Assembly: GCA_026914155.1 (NCBI GenBank)
Contig: JAPPGH010000043.1
Span: forward strand, 1 to 44,997
DNA from: Candidatus Palauibacter rhopaloidicola
GTDB taxonomy: Bacteria; Gemmatimonadota; Gemmatimonadetes; Palauibacterales; Palauibacteraceae
Length of the DNA: 44,997 nt
Direction: 5' to 3'
Part shown: in pieces, positions 1-9,476 of the stretch
How positions within the stretch are numbered: the stretch's first letter is position 1
How the letters are laid out: each line of letters begins with the position of its first letter
The notes under the pieces: model-generated
What the model saw: only the letters and a program-made list of their open reading frames with translations
Databases searched by the model: none
What the model was told of the DNA's origin: nothing
Position numbers and translations under genes: made by a program

Positions 1-48
<48 letters not shown>

Positions 49-196
49 AATTTAATCGGGGCCGCAACCCCCGCCGGCTTTATCCGCTCGACCACGCCGC
101 ACCCCCGGATCCGTCTCTCGACAACTGGAACGCTCATGCACGCAAGTTTAATATGCGATAAGCCATTGCGCGATAACTACTTATATTAGGTGGTCG

Positions 197-214
197 CCCC
201 CCAATTTTGGGGGG
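197..214. other. Perfect hairpin in leader region
   Basis: An 8-bp perfect inverted repeat (CCCCCCAA paired with TTGGGGGG, two central T). It lies about 85 bp before the first gene in a stretch richer in A+T than its surroundings. No T-run follows it. It could be a terminator of an upstream gene, an operator or a leader structure. The sequence does not decide between these. Confidence 0.6.
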
Positions 215-232
215 TAGCGGGTTTGCGGCGTC

Positions 233-256
233 TCCCTGAAAACGAGGCGTTCAGGG
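233..256. other. Second leader hairpin
   Basis: CCCTGAA at 234-240 pairs with TTCAGGG at 250-256 across a 9-nt loop, about 40 bp before the first start codon. With the hairpin at 197-214 it makes a structured leader. The rest of 49-297 holds no gene that I can support. Confidence 0.5.
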
Positions 257-297
257 GGGAAGGGCGTGGCCCGCGGAGATGACGTTTCCTAACTTCA

Positions 298-2787
298 ATG
301 GTTGCGAAGCGGCGTCATCCGTCGTTCTCGAAGGACGGGCGCGTGAAGACACTGAGTGCGGGTGCGGTTCTGTGGTTGTGGTTCGCCCTCATGGGGCAGC
401 CCTCGGGGGATCGTGCGTCCGCCTCCGCGCCGCTCGCCGAGCTTGACATCCCTGCCCTCGCCGACACGGCGGACCTGACGGCGGTGGTCCAGCGCTACTG
501 CGCCCGCTGTCACAACGAGCGCCTCCTGCGCGGGAACCTCACGTTGGAAGAGTTCGTCGTGGAGGCGGCGCACGAGCGGGCGCCCACGGCGGAGAAGATG
601 ATCCGCAAGCTCCGCGCCGGGATGATGCCGCCTCCGGGCCAGCGCCGGCCTTCGCCGGACACGCTCCTCGCCCTCGTCGAAACGCTGGAGACGGTCGTCG
701 ACCGCGACGCCGCCCGCGACCGCAACCCCGGCTCGCGGCGCTTCCAGCGGCTGAACCGGGCCGAGTACGAGCGCGTGATCCGCGATCTCCTCGACCTTGA
801 GATCGACGCCAGCCGCTGGCTGCCGGCGGACACGTACCTCGGCGCCTTCGACAACATGGCGGACGCGCAGGGTCTCTCGACCACGCTGCTCGAAGCCTAC
901 CTGAGGGCCGCCACGGAGGTGAGCCGCATCGCGGTGGGCAACCCGGCCGCCCTCTCGAAGACCGCCAAGTACACGAACCCGATCGACGTCTCGCAGCACG
1001 CCTGGGACCGCATCGAGGGCGCGCCGTACGGGACGCGCGGCGGGATGGTCGTGACCCACGACTTCCCGGTGGACGGCGAGTACGTGATCTCGCTCGAGAC
1101 GCTCTTCGGGCAGGGGACCGGCTTCCAGGACGTCGACATCTCGATCGACGGCGAAGGGGTCGCCCTGCTCGGCCTGGAGCACGGCGGTCGCTCGACGGTG
1201 CCGATCCGCACGGAGCCGATTTTCGTGTCGGCGGGCCAGCGCCAGGTCGCGGCGGCGTTCGTGCGCACGATCGAGGGGCCGTACGAGGACCGCCTGAAGA
1301 CGCCGGGCTGGTCCTTCGTCGGAGGCGAGGATTCGCAGGCGTGGGCGAACTACGGGATCACGGCGCTCCCCCACCTGAGCGAGCTGATGATCACGGGTCC
1401 CCGGCGCAGTTCGGGACTCTCCGAGACGGCGAGCCGCCGCAAGGTGTTCGACTGCCATCCGGGACGGAACGCGGCGGAGGGCGCGGCGGCCGGGGAGGCG
1501 CGGGACGAGGCTCGGGCGTGCGCGGCGTCGATCGTGACCCGGCTCGCGCGGGCGGCGTACCGGCGTCCGGTGACGGAGGACGATCTCGCGGGGCCCATGG
1601 CCTTCTACGATGGCGCGGCGGCCGAGGAAGGGTTCGAGATCGGGGTCCGGACCGCGCTGCAGGCGATCCTCGCCAGCCCGTCCTTCATCTTCCGTCTGGA
1701 GCAGGCGCCGCCCGAGGCCGCCCCCGGCGAGAGCTACCGGATCGCGGACGTGGACCTCGCGTCGCGGCTCTCCTTCTTCCTCTGGGCGGCGAGCCCGGAT
1801 GACGAATTGCTGACGCTGGCGGCGGAGGCACGGCTCTCGGATCCGGCGGTTCTCGAGGCGCAGGTGCGGCGGATGCTGGCGGACCCGCGGGCGGAGGCGC
1901 TCTCGACGCGCTTCGCCTCGCAGTGGCTCAGGCTCCAGGACGCGGAGGACAACCAGCCCGAGCCCTATCTCTACCCGGACTTCACGGGCCAGCTTCGCGA
2001 GGACCTGGTCCGCGAGACGCAACTCTTCTTCGATCACCTCGTGCGCGAGGACCGGAGCCTGCTCGAGCTGTTCACGGCGGACTACACCTTCCTGAACGAG
2101 CGCCTCGCCGGGCACTACGGGATCCCGGGGGTCTCGGGGCCCGGGTTCCGGCGGGTGAGTTATCCGGACCACAGCCGGCGCGGGGTGCTGGGGCACGGGA
2201 GCGTGCTGCTGCTGACGTCGATGTCCGCGCGCACGTCGCCGGTGCTGCGCGGGAAGTGGGTGATGGAGGTGCTCATGGGCACGCCGCCGCCGCCCCCGCC
2301 GCCCAACATCCCGGCCTTCGACGACACGGAATCCGCCCGCGAAGGGCGGCTGCTGACGACGCGCGAACGCCTGGAGATGCACGCGGCCAGCCCGACGTGC
2401 CGCGCCTGCCACCGGTTCATGGACCCGATCGGGCTCGCGCTCGACAACTACGACGTGACCGGGCGGGTGCGGGTGCGCGAGAACGGGGTCGCGCTCGACA
2501 CGCGGGGGACGTTCTACGACGGGTCCGACGTGAGCACGCCGGCGGAGCTTGTCGACCTCCTCATGAAGCGGCCGGTCCCGCTCGTCCGGAACTTCACGGC
2601 GCACCTGCTCGCGTACGCGGTCGGGCGCCGCGCGGAGTACTTCGACCAGCCCGGGATCCGGGCCATCGCGCGCGAAGCGGAAGCCAACGACTACCGCATG
2701 TCCTCGTTCATCCTCGGCGTCGTGAACAGCGACGCCTTCCGGCTGGCGCGTCCGGCGCCCGCGGTGGAAGAAGTGGAGGGATCATGA
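298..2787 (+). CDS. Planctomycete-type di-heme cytochrome c / DUF1592-1588-1585 protein
   Basis: An exported protein of 829 residues. A basic N-terminus and hydrophobic stretch (about residues 19-34) look like a signal peptide. CARCH at 68-72 is the PSCyt1-type heme c site. A second CxxCH (CRACH, residues 701-705) lies in the C-terminal part with 'FMDPIGLALDNYD', typical of the DUF1588/DUF1585 region. The middle follows the usual DUF1587-DUF1595-DUF1592 order. Members of this family occur in Planctomycetes, Acidobacteria and Gemmatimonadota beside DUF1552 proteins, and their substrate is unknown. The GTG at 343, preceded by AAGGACGGG, is an alternative start giving a shorter, more ordinary signal peptide. 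The stop overlaps the next start (ATGA), which implies translational coupling. Redox function is inferred from the two heme motifs. Confidence 0.9.
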   Translation: MVAKRRHPSFSKDGRVKTLSAGAVLWLWFALMGQPSGDRASASAPLAELDIPALADTADLTAVVQRYCARCHNERLLRGNLTLEEFVVEAAHERAPTAEKMIRKLRAGMMPPPGQRRPSPDTLLALVETLETVVDRDAARDRNPGSRRFQRLNRAEYERVIRDLLDLEIDASRWLPADTYLGAFDNMADAQGLSTTLLEAYLRAATEVSRIAVGNPAALSKTAKYTNPIDVSQHAWDRIEGAPYGTRGGMVVTHDFPVDGEYVISLETLFGQGTGFQDVDISIDGEGVALLGLEHGGRSTVPIRTEPIFVSAGQRQVAAAFVRTIEGPYEDRLKTPGWSFVGGEDSQAWANYGITALPHLSELMITGPRRSSGLSETASRRKVFDCHPGRNAAEGAAAGEARDEARACAASIVTRLARAAYRRPVTEDDLAGPMAFYDGAAAEEGFEIGVRTALQAILASPSFIFRLEQAPPEAAPGESYRIADVDLASRLSFFLWAASPDDELLTLAAEARLSDPAVLEAQVRRMLADPRAEALSTRFASQWLRLQDAEDNQPEPYLYPDFTGQLREDLVRETQLFFDHLVREDRSLLELFTADYTFLNERLAGHYGIPGVSGPGFRRVSYPDHSRRGVLGHGSVLLLTSMSARTSPVLRGKWVMEVLMGTPPPPPPPNIPAFDDTESAREGRLLTTRERLEMHAASPTCRACHRFMDPIGLALDNYDVTGRVRVRENGVALDTRGTFYDGSDVSTPAELVDLLMKRPVPLVRNFTAHLLAYAVGRRAEYFDQPGIRAIAREAEANDYRMSSFILGVVNSDAFRLARPAPAVEEVEGS

Positions 2788-4181
2788 ATTTCATCACAGG
2801 GACGCACCTCTCGCGCCGCACCTTCCTGCGGGGCGCCGGCGCCAGCGTCGCGCTGCCCCTGCTCGACGCGATGGTCCCCGCGGGGCGGCTGTGGGCCGAC
2901 CCGATGAAGGCGGCGGAGTTCACGCGCCTCGTCTGCATCGAGGAGTCGATGGGGGTGGCGGGTTCGAGCGACTGGGGCGACGAACGTCACCTGTTCGCGC
3001 CGGCGGCGACGGGGCGCGACTTCGAGCTGGTGGCGGACAGCCAGCTCCGGCCGCTGGAGGCGTTCCGCGAGCACATGACGATCGTGAGCAATACGGACTG
3101 CCGGTCGGCGGAGGCGTTCCGGGCGGAGGAGATCGGCGGCGACCACGACCGCTCGACGGCGGTGTTCCTGACCCAGGCGCATCCGAAGCAGACGCAGGGG
3201 TCGGACATCTTCCTCGGCACCTCGCTCGACCAGTTGCACGCGCAGCGCTTCGGGCGGGAGAGCGTGCTTCCTTCGCTCGAACTGTGCATCGAGGGGATCG
3301 ATCGCGGCGGGGGCTGCGCCTACAACTACCACTGCGCGTACACGACGTCGCTCGCATGGGCGTCGCCGAACCAGCCGCTGCCGGCGATCCGGGAGCCGCG
3401 CGTGGTGTTCGAGCGCCTGTTCGGCGCCGGGGACTCGGCCGAGGACCGCGCGGCGCGGCGCCGCACGGACCGCAGCATGATCGACTGGATCGCGACCGAG
3501 GTCGCCCGGCTCAGGAGGAGCCTGGGCGCGGCGGACCGGGTCGCGCTGGACGAATACGTCGAGCACATCCGCGAGATCGAACGGCGGATCCAGCTCGTCG
3601 AGGCGCGCAACACGAGCGGCGAGGAACGGGAGATGCCGGAGGCGCCCTCCGGGGTGCCGGACTCCTTCGAGGAGCACATGCAGCTCATGTTCGACCTGCA
3701 ACTGCTCGCGCTGCAGACCGATCTGACGCGCGTCATCACCTTCAAGACGGGTTTCGACCAGTCCAACCGGACCTTCCCGGAGAGCGGGACGACGAAGTCC
3801 GTGCACGGGGCCTCGCACCACGGGAACGTCGCCGAGGACATCATGGACTTCAACAGGATCAACACCTACCGGCTGGGGCAGGTGGCGTACTTCCTGGAGA
3901 AGATGCGGGACACGATGGAGGGCGAGGCGTCGCTGCTCGACAAGACGGCGATCGTGTGGGGGTCGCCGATGGCGGACGGGAACCTGCACAACCACCGGCG
4001 CGCGCCGCTGCTGCTCATGGGCGGGGCGAACGGGGCGCTCGAGGGCGGGGTGCACCTGCGGGCGCCGGACGGGACGCCGATGGCGAACGCGTTCGTAAGC
4101 CTCATGCGGAAGATCGGACACCCGCAGATGGCCTCCTTCGGCGACAGCGACGGGGCGCTCCCGCTCGAGGTGGCGCGATGA
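2784..4181 (+). CDS. DUF1552 family exported protein (twin-arginine-like leader)
   Basis: 465 residues. The N-terminus 'SRRTFLRGAGASVALPLLDA' is a twin-arginine (Tat) type leader, suggesting folded export, perhaps with a metal cofactor. The body matches DUF1552, a family distantly related to the DUF1501/alkaline phosphatase-like group, including a conserved 'GGDHDRSTAVFLTQAHP' segment, 'FKTGFDQSNRTFP', 'SVHGASHHG' and the C-terminal 'TAIVWGSPMADGNLHNHRRAPLLLMG' block. The ATG overlaps the cytochrome stop by 4 bases, and this gene's own stop overlaps the ankyrin gene, so the four proteins are probably made together. DUF1552 proteins almost always accompany DUF1592-type cytochromes, but no reaction is established. 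Confidence 0.88.
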   Translation: MNFITGTHLSRRTFLRGAGASVALPLLDAMVPAGRLWADPMKAAEFTRLVCIEESMGVAGSSDWGDERHLFAPAATGRDFELVADSQLRPLEAFREHMTIVSNTDCRSAEAFRAEEIGGDHDRSTAVFLTQAHPKQTQGSDIFLGTSLDQLHAQRFGRESVLPSLELCIEGIDRGGGCAYNYHCAYTTSLAWASPNQPLPAIREPRVVFERLFGAGDSAEDRAARRRTDRSMIDWIATEVARLRRSLGAADRVALDEYVEHIREIERRIQLVEARNTSGEEREMPEAPSGVPDSFEEHMQLMFDLQLLALQTDLTRVITFKTGFDQSNRTFPESGTTKSVHGASHHGNVAEDIMDFNRINTYRLGQVAYFLEKMRDTMEGEASLLDKTAIVWGSPMADGNLHNHRRAPLLLMGGANGALEGGVHLRAPDGTPMANAFVSLMRKIGHPQMASFGDSDGALPLEVAR

Positions 4182-6055
4182 GACGCGGGATGACGGTGGC
4201 GGTCCTGGTTGCGGCGCTCCTGCCGGCGGGCGCGGTCGCGCAGGAGGGGGCGGCGGACGTGAACGCGGACGTGAACGCAGCGCGGGGCGACGGGATGACC
4301 GCGCTGCACTTCGCCGCCGAGCGCGGCGACGCGGCGGCGGCCCGGGCGCTGATCGATGCGGGCGCGGCGGTCGACGCCGGGACGCGGATCGGCCGCTATG
4401 CGCCGCTCCACCTGGCCGCCCGCGGAGGGCACGGGCCCGTCGTCGCGCTCCTGCTCGAGGCCGGGGCCGACGCGAACGCCGCGACGACGAACAGCGGCGT
4501 GACCGCGCTGCACCTCGCCGCCGCCGCCGTGGACGGCCGCCCGGCCGTGGCCGCGCTGCTCGACCACGGCGCCGATCCGAACGCCCGGGAGGGCTCGGCG
4601 GGGCAGACACCCCTGATGTTCGCCGCCGCCGCGAACCGCCCGGCCGCCGTCGCCGCGCTGCTCGAAGCCGGCGCCGACCCCGGCCTCACGACCGCCGTGG
4701 TCGACGTCCTGCCCAGCCTGGCGCTGGACCGGGAGGCCAACCGCCGCATGCGCAGCATGATCGGCGCCCCGCGGGAGACGCTCGGCCCGTACGGGCCCGA
4801 GGTGGACCCCGAAGCCGAGTGGCCGGGCGAGCCAAGCCCGGCCCACGTGCAGACGGCGATCCGCGCCCAGCGCGAGTTCCTCCGCTCCGGCTTCGATGTC
4901 GGCGACGTCAGCGCCCATTCGCTGGGCCGCACGGGGCCCGACTATCCGGGCGGCCCCGACCTCATCCGCCCTCCGTACCGCGAGGTGCTCGTGGGCCGGA
5001 CCGGCGGCATGACCGCGCTGCTGCACGCGGCCCGCGAGGGCCACATCGCGGCGGCGACCGCCCTCCTCGACGGCGGCGCGGACGTCGACCAGGCGAGCGC
5101 GGACGCCACGAGTCCGCTCCTCATGGCGGCGCTCAACGGGCAGTTCGACCTGGCGCTCGTCCTCATCGAGCGCGGGGCCGACCCCGACCTCGCCGCCTCG
5201 ACCGACGGGGCCACGCCCCTCTTCGCCGTCCTCCAGACCCAGTGGGCGCCGAAGTCCAACTACCCGCAGCCGCGCGCGCAGGACCTGCAGGACGCCGGGC
5301 ACATGGACGTGCTCCGCGCGCTGCTCGAGGCCGGAGCCGATCCCAACCCGCGCCTCAACACGCACCTGTGGTACTGGGAATACGGCCTCACGAAGATGGG
5401 GATCGACCTCACGGGGGCGACGCCGTTCTGGCGCGCGGCCTTCGCCCAGGACCTCGAGGCGATGAGGCTGCTCGTGGCGCACGGCGCGGATCCCGACATC
5501 CCCACGCGCTGGCCCGAGGTCGGGATGCGCGAGCGCCGGCAGCAGGACGGCCGGCAGCAGGAGGACTCGGCCCTGCCCTGGATTCCGGAGGGCGCGCCCA
5601 ACGCGTGGCCGATCCACGCCGCCGCGGGCGGCGGGTACCTCGGTCTCGGCGCGTTCAGCGTCCGGAACCGGCCCGACCAGTTCATCCCCGCCGTGAAGTA
5701 CCTGATCGAGGAACTCGGCGCGGACGTAAACCAGCGCGACTCGTGGCTCTACACGCCGATGCACTACGCCGCCTCGCGCGGCGACAACGAACTCATCGAG
5801 TACCTCGTGTCGCGGGGCGGGGACGTCACCGCGATCACACGCCTCGGGCAGTCCACGGCGGACATGGCGCGCGGCGGCCGGGCCGGGTTCTTCACCCGCG
5901 TCCCGTTCCCGGAGACGGTCGACCTGCTCACGAGTCTGGGCGCGACGCTCGAGTGCCTCCACACGCACTTCCTCGACACCGGCGATTCGTGCCCCGGCGC
6001 CGGCATCGACGACCCGTGGGCCCCCCAGGCGACGGACCAGGAGGGGAAACGATGA
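4178..6055 (+). CDS. Exported ankyrin-repeat protein
   Basis: 625 residues. A short signal peptide ends near 'AVAQ' (residue 22). Ankyrin repeats follow: a first block at about residues 35-180 (units such as 'GMTALHFAAERGDAAAARALIDAGA' in register), a linker at about 180-275, then a second block at about 275-590 with longer insertions between units. The C-terminus carries two cysteines (LEC...DSCPG) that could form a disulfide in the periplasm. The start codon overlaps the DUF1552 stop. Ankyrin proteins are common fourth partners of DUF1592/DUF1552 pairs. A scaffold or inhibitor role for the secreted pair is an inference. Confidence 0.9.
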   Translation: MRRGMTVAVLVAALLPAGAVAQEGAADVNADVNAARGDGMTALHFAAERGDAAAARALIDAGAAVDAGTRIGRYAPLHLAARGGHGPVVALLLEAGADANAATTNSGVTALHLAAAAVDGRPAVAALLDHGADPNAREGSAGQTPLMFAAAANRPAAVAALLEAGADPGLTTAVVDVLPSLALDREANRRMRSMIGAPRETLGPYGPEVDPEAEWPGEPSPAHVQTAIRAQREFLRSGFDVGDVSAHSLGRTGPDYPGGPDLIRPPYREVLVGRTGGMTALLHAAREGHIAAATALLDGGADVDQASADATSPLLMAALNGQFDLALVLIERGADPDLAASTDGATPLFAVLQTQWAPKSNYPQPRAQDLQDAGHMDVLRALLEAGADPNPRLNTHLWYWEYGLTKMGIDLTGATPFWRAAFAQDLEAMRLLVAHGADPDIPTRWPEVGMRERRQQDGRQQEDSALPWIPEGAPNAWPIHAAAGGGYLGLGAFSVRNRPDQFIPAVKYLIEELGADVNQRDSWLYTPMHYAASRGDNELIEYLVSRGGDVTAITRLGQSTADMARGGRAGFFTRVPFPETVDLLTSLGATLECLHTHFLDTGDSCPGAGIDDPWAPQATDQEGKR

Positions 6056-7218
6056 AGCCGCTTCGTCCGGCACTCGCGCTCGCCGCCGCGCTCTCGGTCA
6101 CACTCGCCTTCGCGGGCTGCGAGGGCGGGGAACCCGCGGAGGCCGCCGCGGCCAGCGGATCCAACGGCGCCGTCGTGAAGGGGGGCGACGACCGCACGGG
6201 GCCCTATGATCCGGTGCCCGGCTGGTGGAAGGGCGCGCCCGACCATGACGACGTGTGGGGCTGGGGACAGGTGGCCGGCGTCGCCGTGGACCACGAGGAC
6301 CGCATCATCGTCGTCACGCGCGGCGACTGGCCCGCCGACCGCTCGGACCCCCGCGCGGACCGGCTGCGCCGCACGAACTACATCGTCGTCGCGAACGGGA
6401 ACGGCGAGATCGTGGAACAGTGGGCCCAGTGGGACTCGCTCTTCACGCTCCCGCACCAAGTGTACATCAACCCCTACGACCCCGACCGCCACGTATGGGT
6501 GGTCGACAGCGGCGGCGGGGCGGGGCATATGCAGATCGTCAAGTTCACGAACGACGGCAGCGAGATCGCCATGCGCCTCGGCGAGCGCGACCACCCGAAG
6601 ACGCGCGAAGCCGCCCGCGCCCGCTCCGACTGGGGGCCCTACACCTACGGCTGGCCGTCGAAGCTCGCGTTTCTTCCGGACGGGAGCTTCCTGCTCGCAG
6701 ACGGGTACTGGAACTCGCGGATCATCAAGTATTCCGAAGACGGAGAGTTCATCATGCAGTGGGGCGCCCTCGGCACCGGACCCGGAGAGTTCGATCTCCT
6801 GCACGGCCTCGCGGTGGACGAGGACCGGGTCTACGTCGCGGACCGCCAGAACGAGCGCCTCCAGTTGTTCACGCACGACGGCGAGTTCATCGAGGAATGG
6901 CCGAACATCTTCGATCCCGTGAACATCTGGCTCGACGAGAACGGCGCCGTGTGGGTGCTGGACGCGAGCCTGAACCGCATCCTGAAGTACGACCGGGACG
7001 GCGTCCTGCAGGACTACTGGGGCGCCTACGGAGCGGCCGGCGCCATCGGGCGGGGGATCTGGCCCGGCGGCCTCTCGCTCCCGCACCAGATGGACATGGA
7101 CGAGGACGGCAACCTGTACATCGCGTCCTACAGCGGCGGCTGGATCAACAAGTTCACCCCGAAGCCGGACGCGGACCCGGCCAGACTCCTGGGCTCGCGG
7201 CTCCTGCTGAGCCACTGA
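6052..7218 (+). CDS. NHL-repeat beta-propeller lipoprotein
   Basis: 388 residues. The N-terminus has a lipobox (LAFAGC, Cys at about residue 23), so it is likely anchored in a membrane on the periplasmic or outer face. The rest is a series of NHL-type blades ('LHGLAVDEDRVYVADRQNERLQLFTHDGEFIEEW', 'IWLDENGAVWVLDASLNRILKYDRDG', 'HQMDMDEDGNLYIAS'), similar to propellers in peptidyl-hydroxyglycine lyases and many uncharacterised secreted proteins. The ATG overlaps the ankyrin stop by 4 bases. Probably a binding or scaffold protein. No catalytic residues can be claimed. Confidence 0.85.
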   Translation: MKPLRPALALAAALSVTLAFAGCEGGEPAEAAAASGSNGAVVKGGDDRTGPYDPVPGWWKGAPDHDDVWGWGQVAGVAVDHEDRIIVVTRGDWPADRSDPRADRLRRTNYIVVANGNGEIVEQWAQWDSLFTLPHQVYINPYDPDRHVWVVDSGGGAGHMQIVKFTNDGSEIAMRLGERDHPKTREAARARSDWGPYTYGWPSKLAFLPDGSFLLADGYWNSRIIKYSEDGEFIMQWGALGTGPGEFDLLHGLAVDEDRVYVADRQNERLQLFTHDGEFIEEWPNIFDPVNIWLDENGAVWVLDASLNRILKYDRDGVLQDYWGAYGAAGAIGRGIWPGGLSLPHQMDMDEDGNLYIASYSGGWINKFTPKPDADPARLLGSRLLLSH

Positions 7219-7226
7219 ACCGTCGC

Positions 7227-8576
7227 ATGAGCCGCAGGCAACTCCCCCCGCTCAACCAGGGCTCGCTGCGCGCCTTCGCCTCCCTGGCTGTCGTGGCCAT
7301 CGTGGCGGTCGCGGCGGTCGCGTGCGGGGAACCGCCGACCGGTCCGCCCGATCCCGGTCCGATCGATCCGCCCGAGCCGCCGCCTCCTCCTCCCGTCGCG
7401 GCGCAGATCGTGCCCTGCTCGGGCGGCTCGGCCGCCGGTTTCCCGTGCGACCGCGTGGATCTCGCGGCGCACGTGTCCCTGCCGGACCTGAGCCCGGGAC
7501 GGACGCCGGCGGGATCGGCGGACGCATGGGCCGTGAACGACATCTGGGGGTGGACCGACCCGCAGACGGGCGTGGAGTACGCGCTGGTGGGCCGGCACGA
7601 CGGAATCGCCATCGTCGACCTCTCGACCCCGACCGAACCGCGCCCCATCGCCTTCATGGCCTCGCCGACCTCGCAGAGCCCGTGGCGCGACATGAAGGTG
7701 TACGCGGATCACGCGTACGTCGTCGCGGACAGAATTACGGGCCACGGGATGCAGGTCCTCGATCTCACCCGGCTTCGCGGACTCACCGAGTTCACCGAGT
7801 TGGGGGCGGACGCGCGCTACCGGGAGGTGAGCGCCGTCCACAACATCGCGATCAACGAGGAGACGGGCTTCGCCTACGCCGTCGGAAGCAACTCCGGCGC
7901 CGAGACCTGCGGGGGCGGCCTCCACATGATCGACCTCTCGGACCCGAAGAACCCGAGCTTCGCCGGTTGCTACGCCGTGGAGGGGACGGGATTCGGCGGC
8001 AGTGGCTATACACACGACGTCCAGTGCGTCGTGTACCGGGGGCCGGACGCGGAGCACGCGGGCCGCGAGATCTGCATCGGTTCGAACGAGACGGCGATCG
8101 CAGTGTCCGACGTGACGGACAAGGCGAACCCGCTGACGCTGTCGACCGCCACCTACGCGGACCGCGGCTACATTCACCAGGGGTGGCTCAGCGAAGACCA
8201 CCGGTACTTCTACCAGAACGACGAACAGGACGAGTCGAACAACCGGGTCTCGCGGACGCGCCTGCTCGTGTGGGACCTCGCCGACCTCGACGATCCGGTT
8301 CTCGTGAAGGAGCACCTGGGCCCGACCGAGGCGATCGACCACAACCTCTACGTGCACGGCAGCCTGATCTACCACTCCAACTACGCGTTCGGCGTGCGCA
8401 TCCTCGACATCTCGGACCCCGCGAACCCGCGCGAGGCCGGGTTTTTCGACACCGTGCCCGGGCACAACGACAAGAACTTCGACGGCTCTTGGTCGACCTA
8501 CCCCTGGTTCGAGAGCGGCATCTTCATCGCGTCGAGCTGGGACGAGGGCCTCTTCATCCTGCGTCTGCAGCAGTAG
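7227..8576 (+). CDS. LVIVD-repeat (choice-of-anchor B type) lipoprotein
   Basis: 449 residues. A hydrophobic leader ends in a lipobox-like 'AAVAC'. A Pro-rich spacer (about 36-60) follows. The body has LVIVD-type repeats with the signature 'DGIAIVDLSTPTEPRPIAFM', 'GLHMIDLSDPKNPSFAGCYAV', 'FGVRILDISDPANPREAGFFDTVPGHND', predicted to form a propeller. The conserved 'VHNIAINEETGFAYAVGSN' and 'YTHDVQCVVYRGPD' blocks match the choice-of-anchor B group. It begins 8 bp after the NHL gene, so it is likely the fifth member of the operon. No Shine-Dalgarno is obvious. Adhesion or surface binding is an inference. Confidence 0.85.
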   Translation: MSRRQLPPLNQGSLRAFASLAVVAIVAVAAVACGEPPTGPPDPGPIDPPEPPPPPPVAAQIVPCSGGSAAGFPCDRVDLAAHVSLPDLSPGRTPAGSADAWAVNDIWGWTDPQTGVEYALVGRHDGIAIVDLSTPTEPRPIAFMASPTSQSPWRDMKVYADHAYVVADRITGHGMQVLDLTRLRGLTEFTELGADARYREVSAVHNIAINEETGFAYAVGSNSGAETCGGGLHMIDLSDPKNPSFAGCYAVEGTGFGGSGYTHDVQCVVYRGPDAEHAGREICIGSNETAIAVSDVTDKANPLTLSTATYADRGYIHQGWLSEDHRYFYQNDEQDESNNRVSRTRLLVWDLADLDDPVLVKEHLGPTEAIDHNLYVHGSLIYHSNYAFGVRILDISDPANPREAGFFDTVPGHNDKNFDGSWSTYPWFESGIFIASSWDEGLFILRLQQ

Positions 8577-8609
8577 CTGCGCCCCGGCAGCTGCGTCACA
8601 GCCGCCGCG

Positions 8610-9476
8610 TCACAGCTTCAGCGGCCGCTTCTCGATCCTGAGCAGCCCGATCCACGCGATCCCGGTCCACAGCGCGAGGTGATACAAGACCAGTCCCGTC
8701 GCCCCCCAGTCCCACGCCACGCCGGCCCCGAACCCCGCGACGAGATCGTCGATGACTCCAGCGGGAAAGATGAGGAACGGCAGTACGGCCCCGACCGACT
8801 CCGCCGCCGACCAGGCCTCTGGATTCCTGCCCATCTCATAGCTGGTCACCTCCACCCCTGCCAAGGTCCCCGAGAGCATGAAGTACAGAACCCCGATGAG
8901 CGCGGCGCGGCGGATGCCCAGCGCGGTGATCGCGAAGCTGATCGCGCATGCAAGCACGCCGGTGAGGCACAGGCTCACCACTCCTCCCACTCCCGTGGGG
9001 GACCCCGCCCCGGGCGGCAGGGCCGCGACGGCGCCCGTCAAACCGAAGATCGCGAGAGCGGCGACGGTGGCGATCTGTACGCCGGCATATCGCCGCAGGT
9101 AGAAGGCGCGCAGCGGCATCGGATGCTGCGCCCACAGCATGATCGCGCCGCTCCGTCGCTCGTCCGCGACCATCCCGCCCGGCATCAGGAAGGCCAGGAG
9201 CATCGTGCCGAAGGCGAAGGCGCCGGCCAACAGAACGAAGAGGACGAACATGCCCGCCCGGCGCGCCATGGCTTCGACCTGCTCGGGGGTCGGCTCGCCG
9301 CCCTCGGCGCCGGGCGGCGTCCCCCCGATCCACACCTCGTCCAGGGCCGTCATGTCGTAGGCGTGCGTGAAGATGACCAGGCCGACGCCGAACAGGAACA
9401 CGACCAGCGCGAGCTTCCACCGGCGGCGCAGCGCGTTCAGCATGGTGGCCTTGATGATGTTCATGGTCCCGTTCAT
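8610..9476 (-). CDS. ABC-2 type transporter permease
   Basis: 288 residues with about six hydrophobic segments and a short periplasmic loop after the first one (about residues 40-65), the usual ABC-2 permease arrangement. The start is the ATG whose first bases overlap the stop of the upstream ATPase (ATGA), so the two subunits are coupled. The reading frame stays open upstream, but the coupling decides the start. It converges on the LVIVD gene, leaving 33 bp between the stops. Substrate unknown. Confidence 0.85.
   Translation of the reverse strand: MNGTMNIIKATMLNALRRRWKLALVVFLFGVGLVIFTHAYDMTALDEVWIGGTPPGAEGGEPTPEQVEAMARRAGMFVLFVLLAGAFAFGTMLLAFLMPGGMVADERRSGAIMLWAQHPMPLRAFYLRRYAGVQIATVAALAIFGLTGAVAALPPGAGSPTGVGGVVSLCLTGVLACAISFAITALGIRRAALIGVLYFMLSGTLAGVEVTSYEMGRNPEAWSAAESVGAVLPFLIFPAGVIDDLVAGFGAGVAWDWGATGLVLYHLALWTGIAWIGLLRIEKRPLKL

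Noticed and set aside
295..2604. Long minus-strand open frame opposite the cytochrome gene
   Set aside because: It is an Arg/Val-rich mirror of a GC-rich gene with no family-like content. The same is true of other long reverse frames opposite real genes (for example 11676-14633 and 24082-27153).
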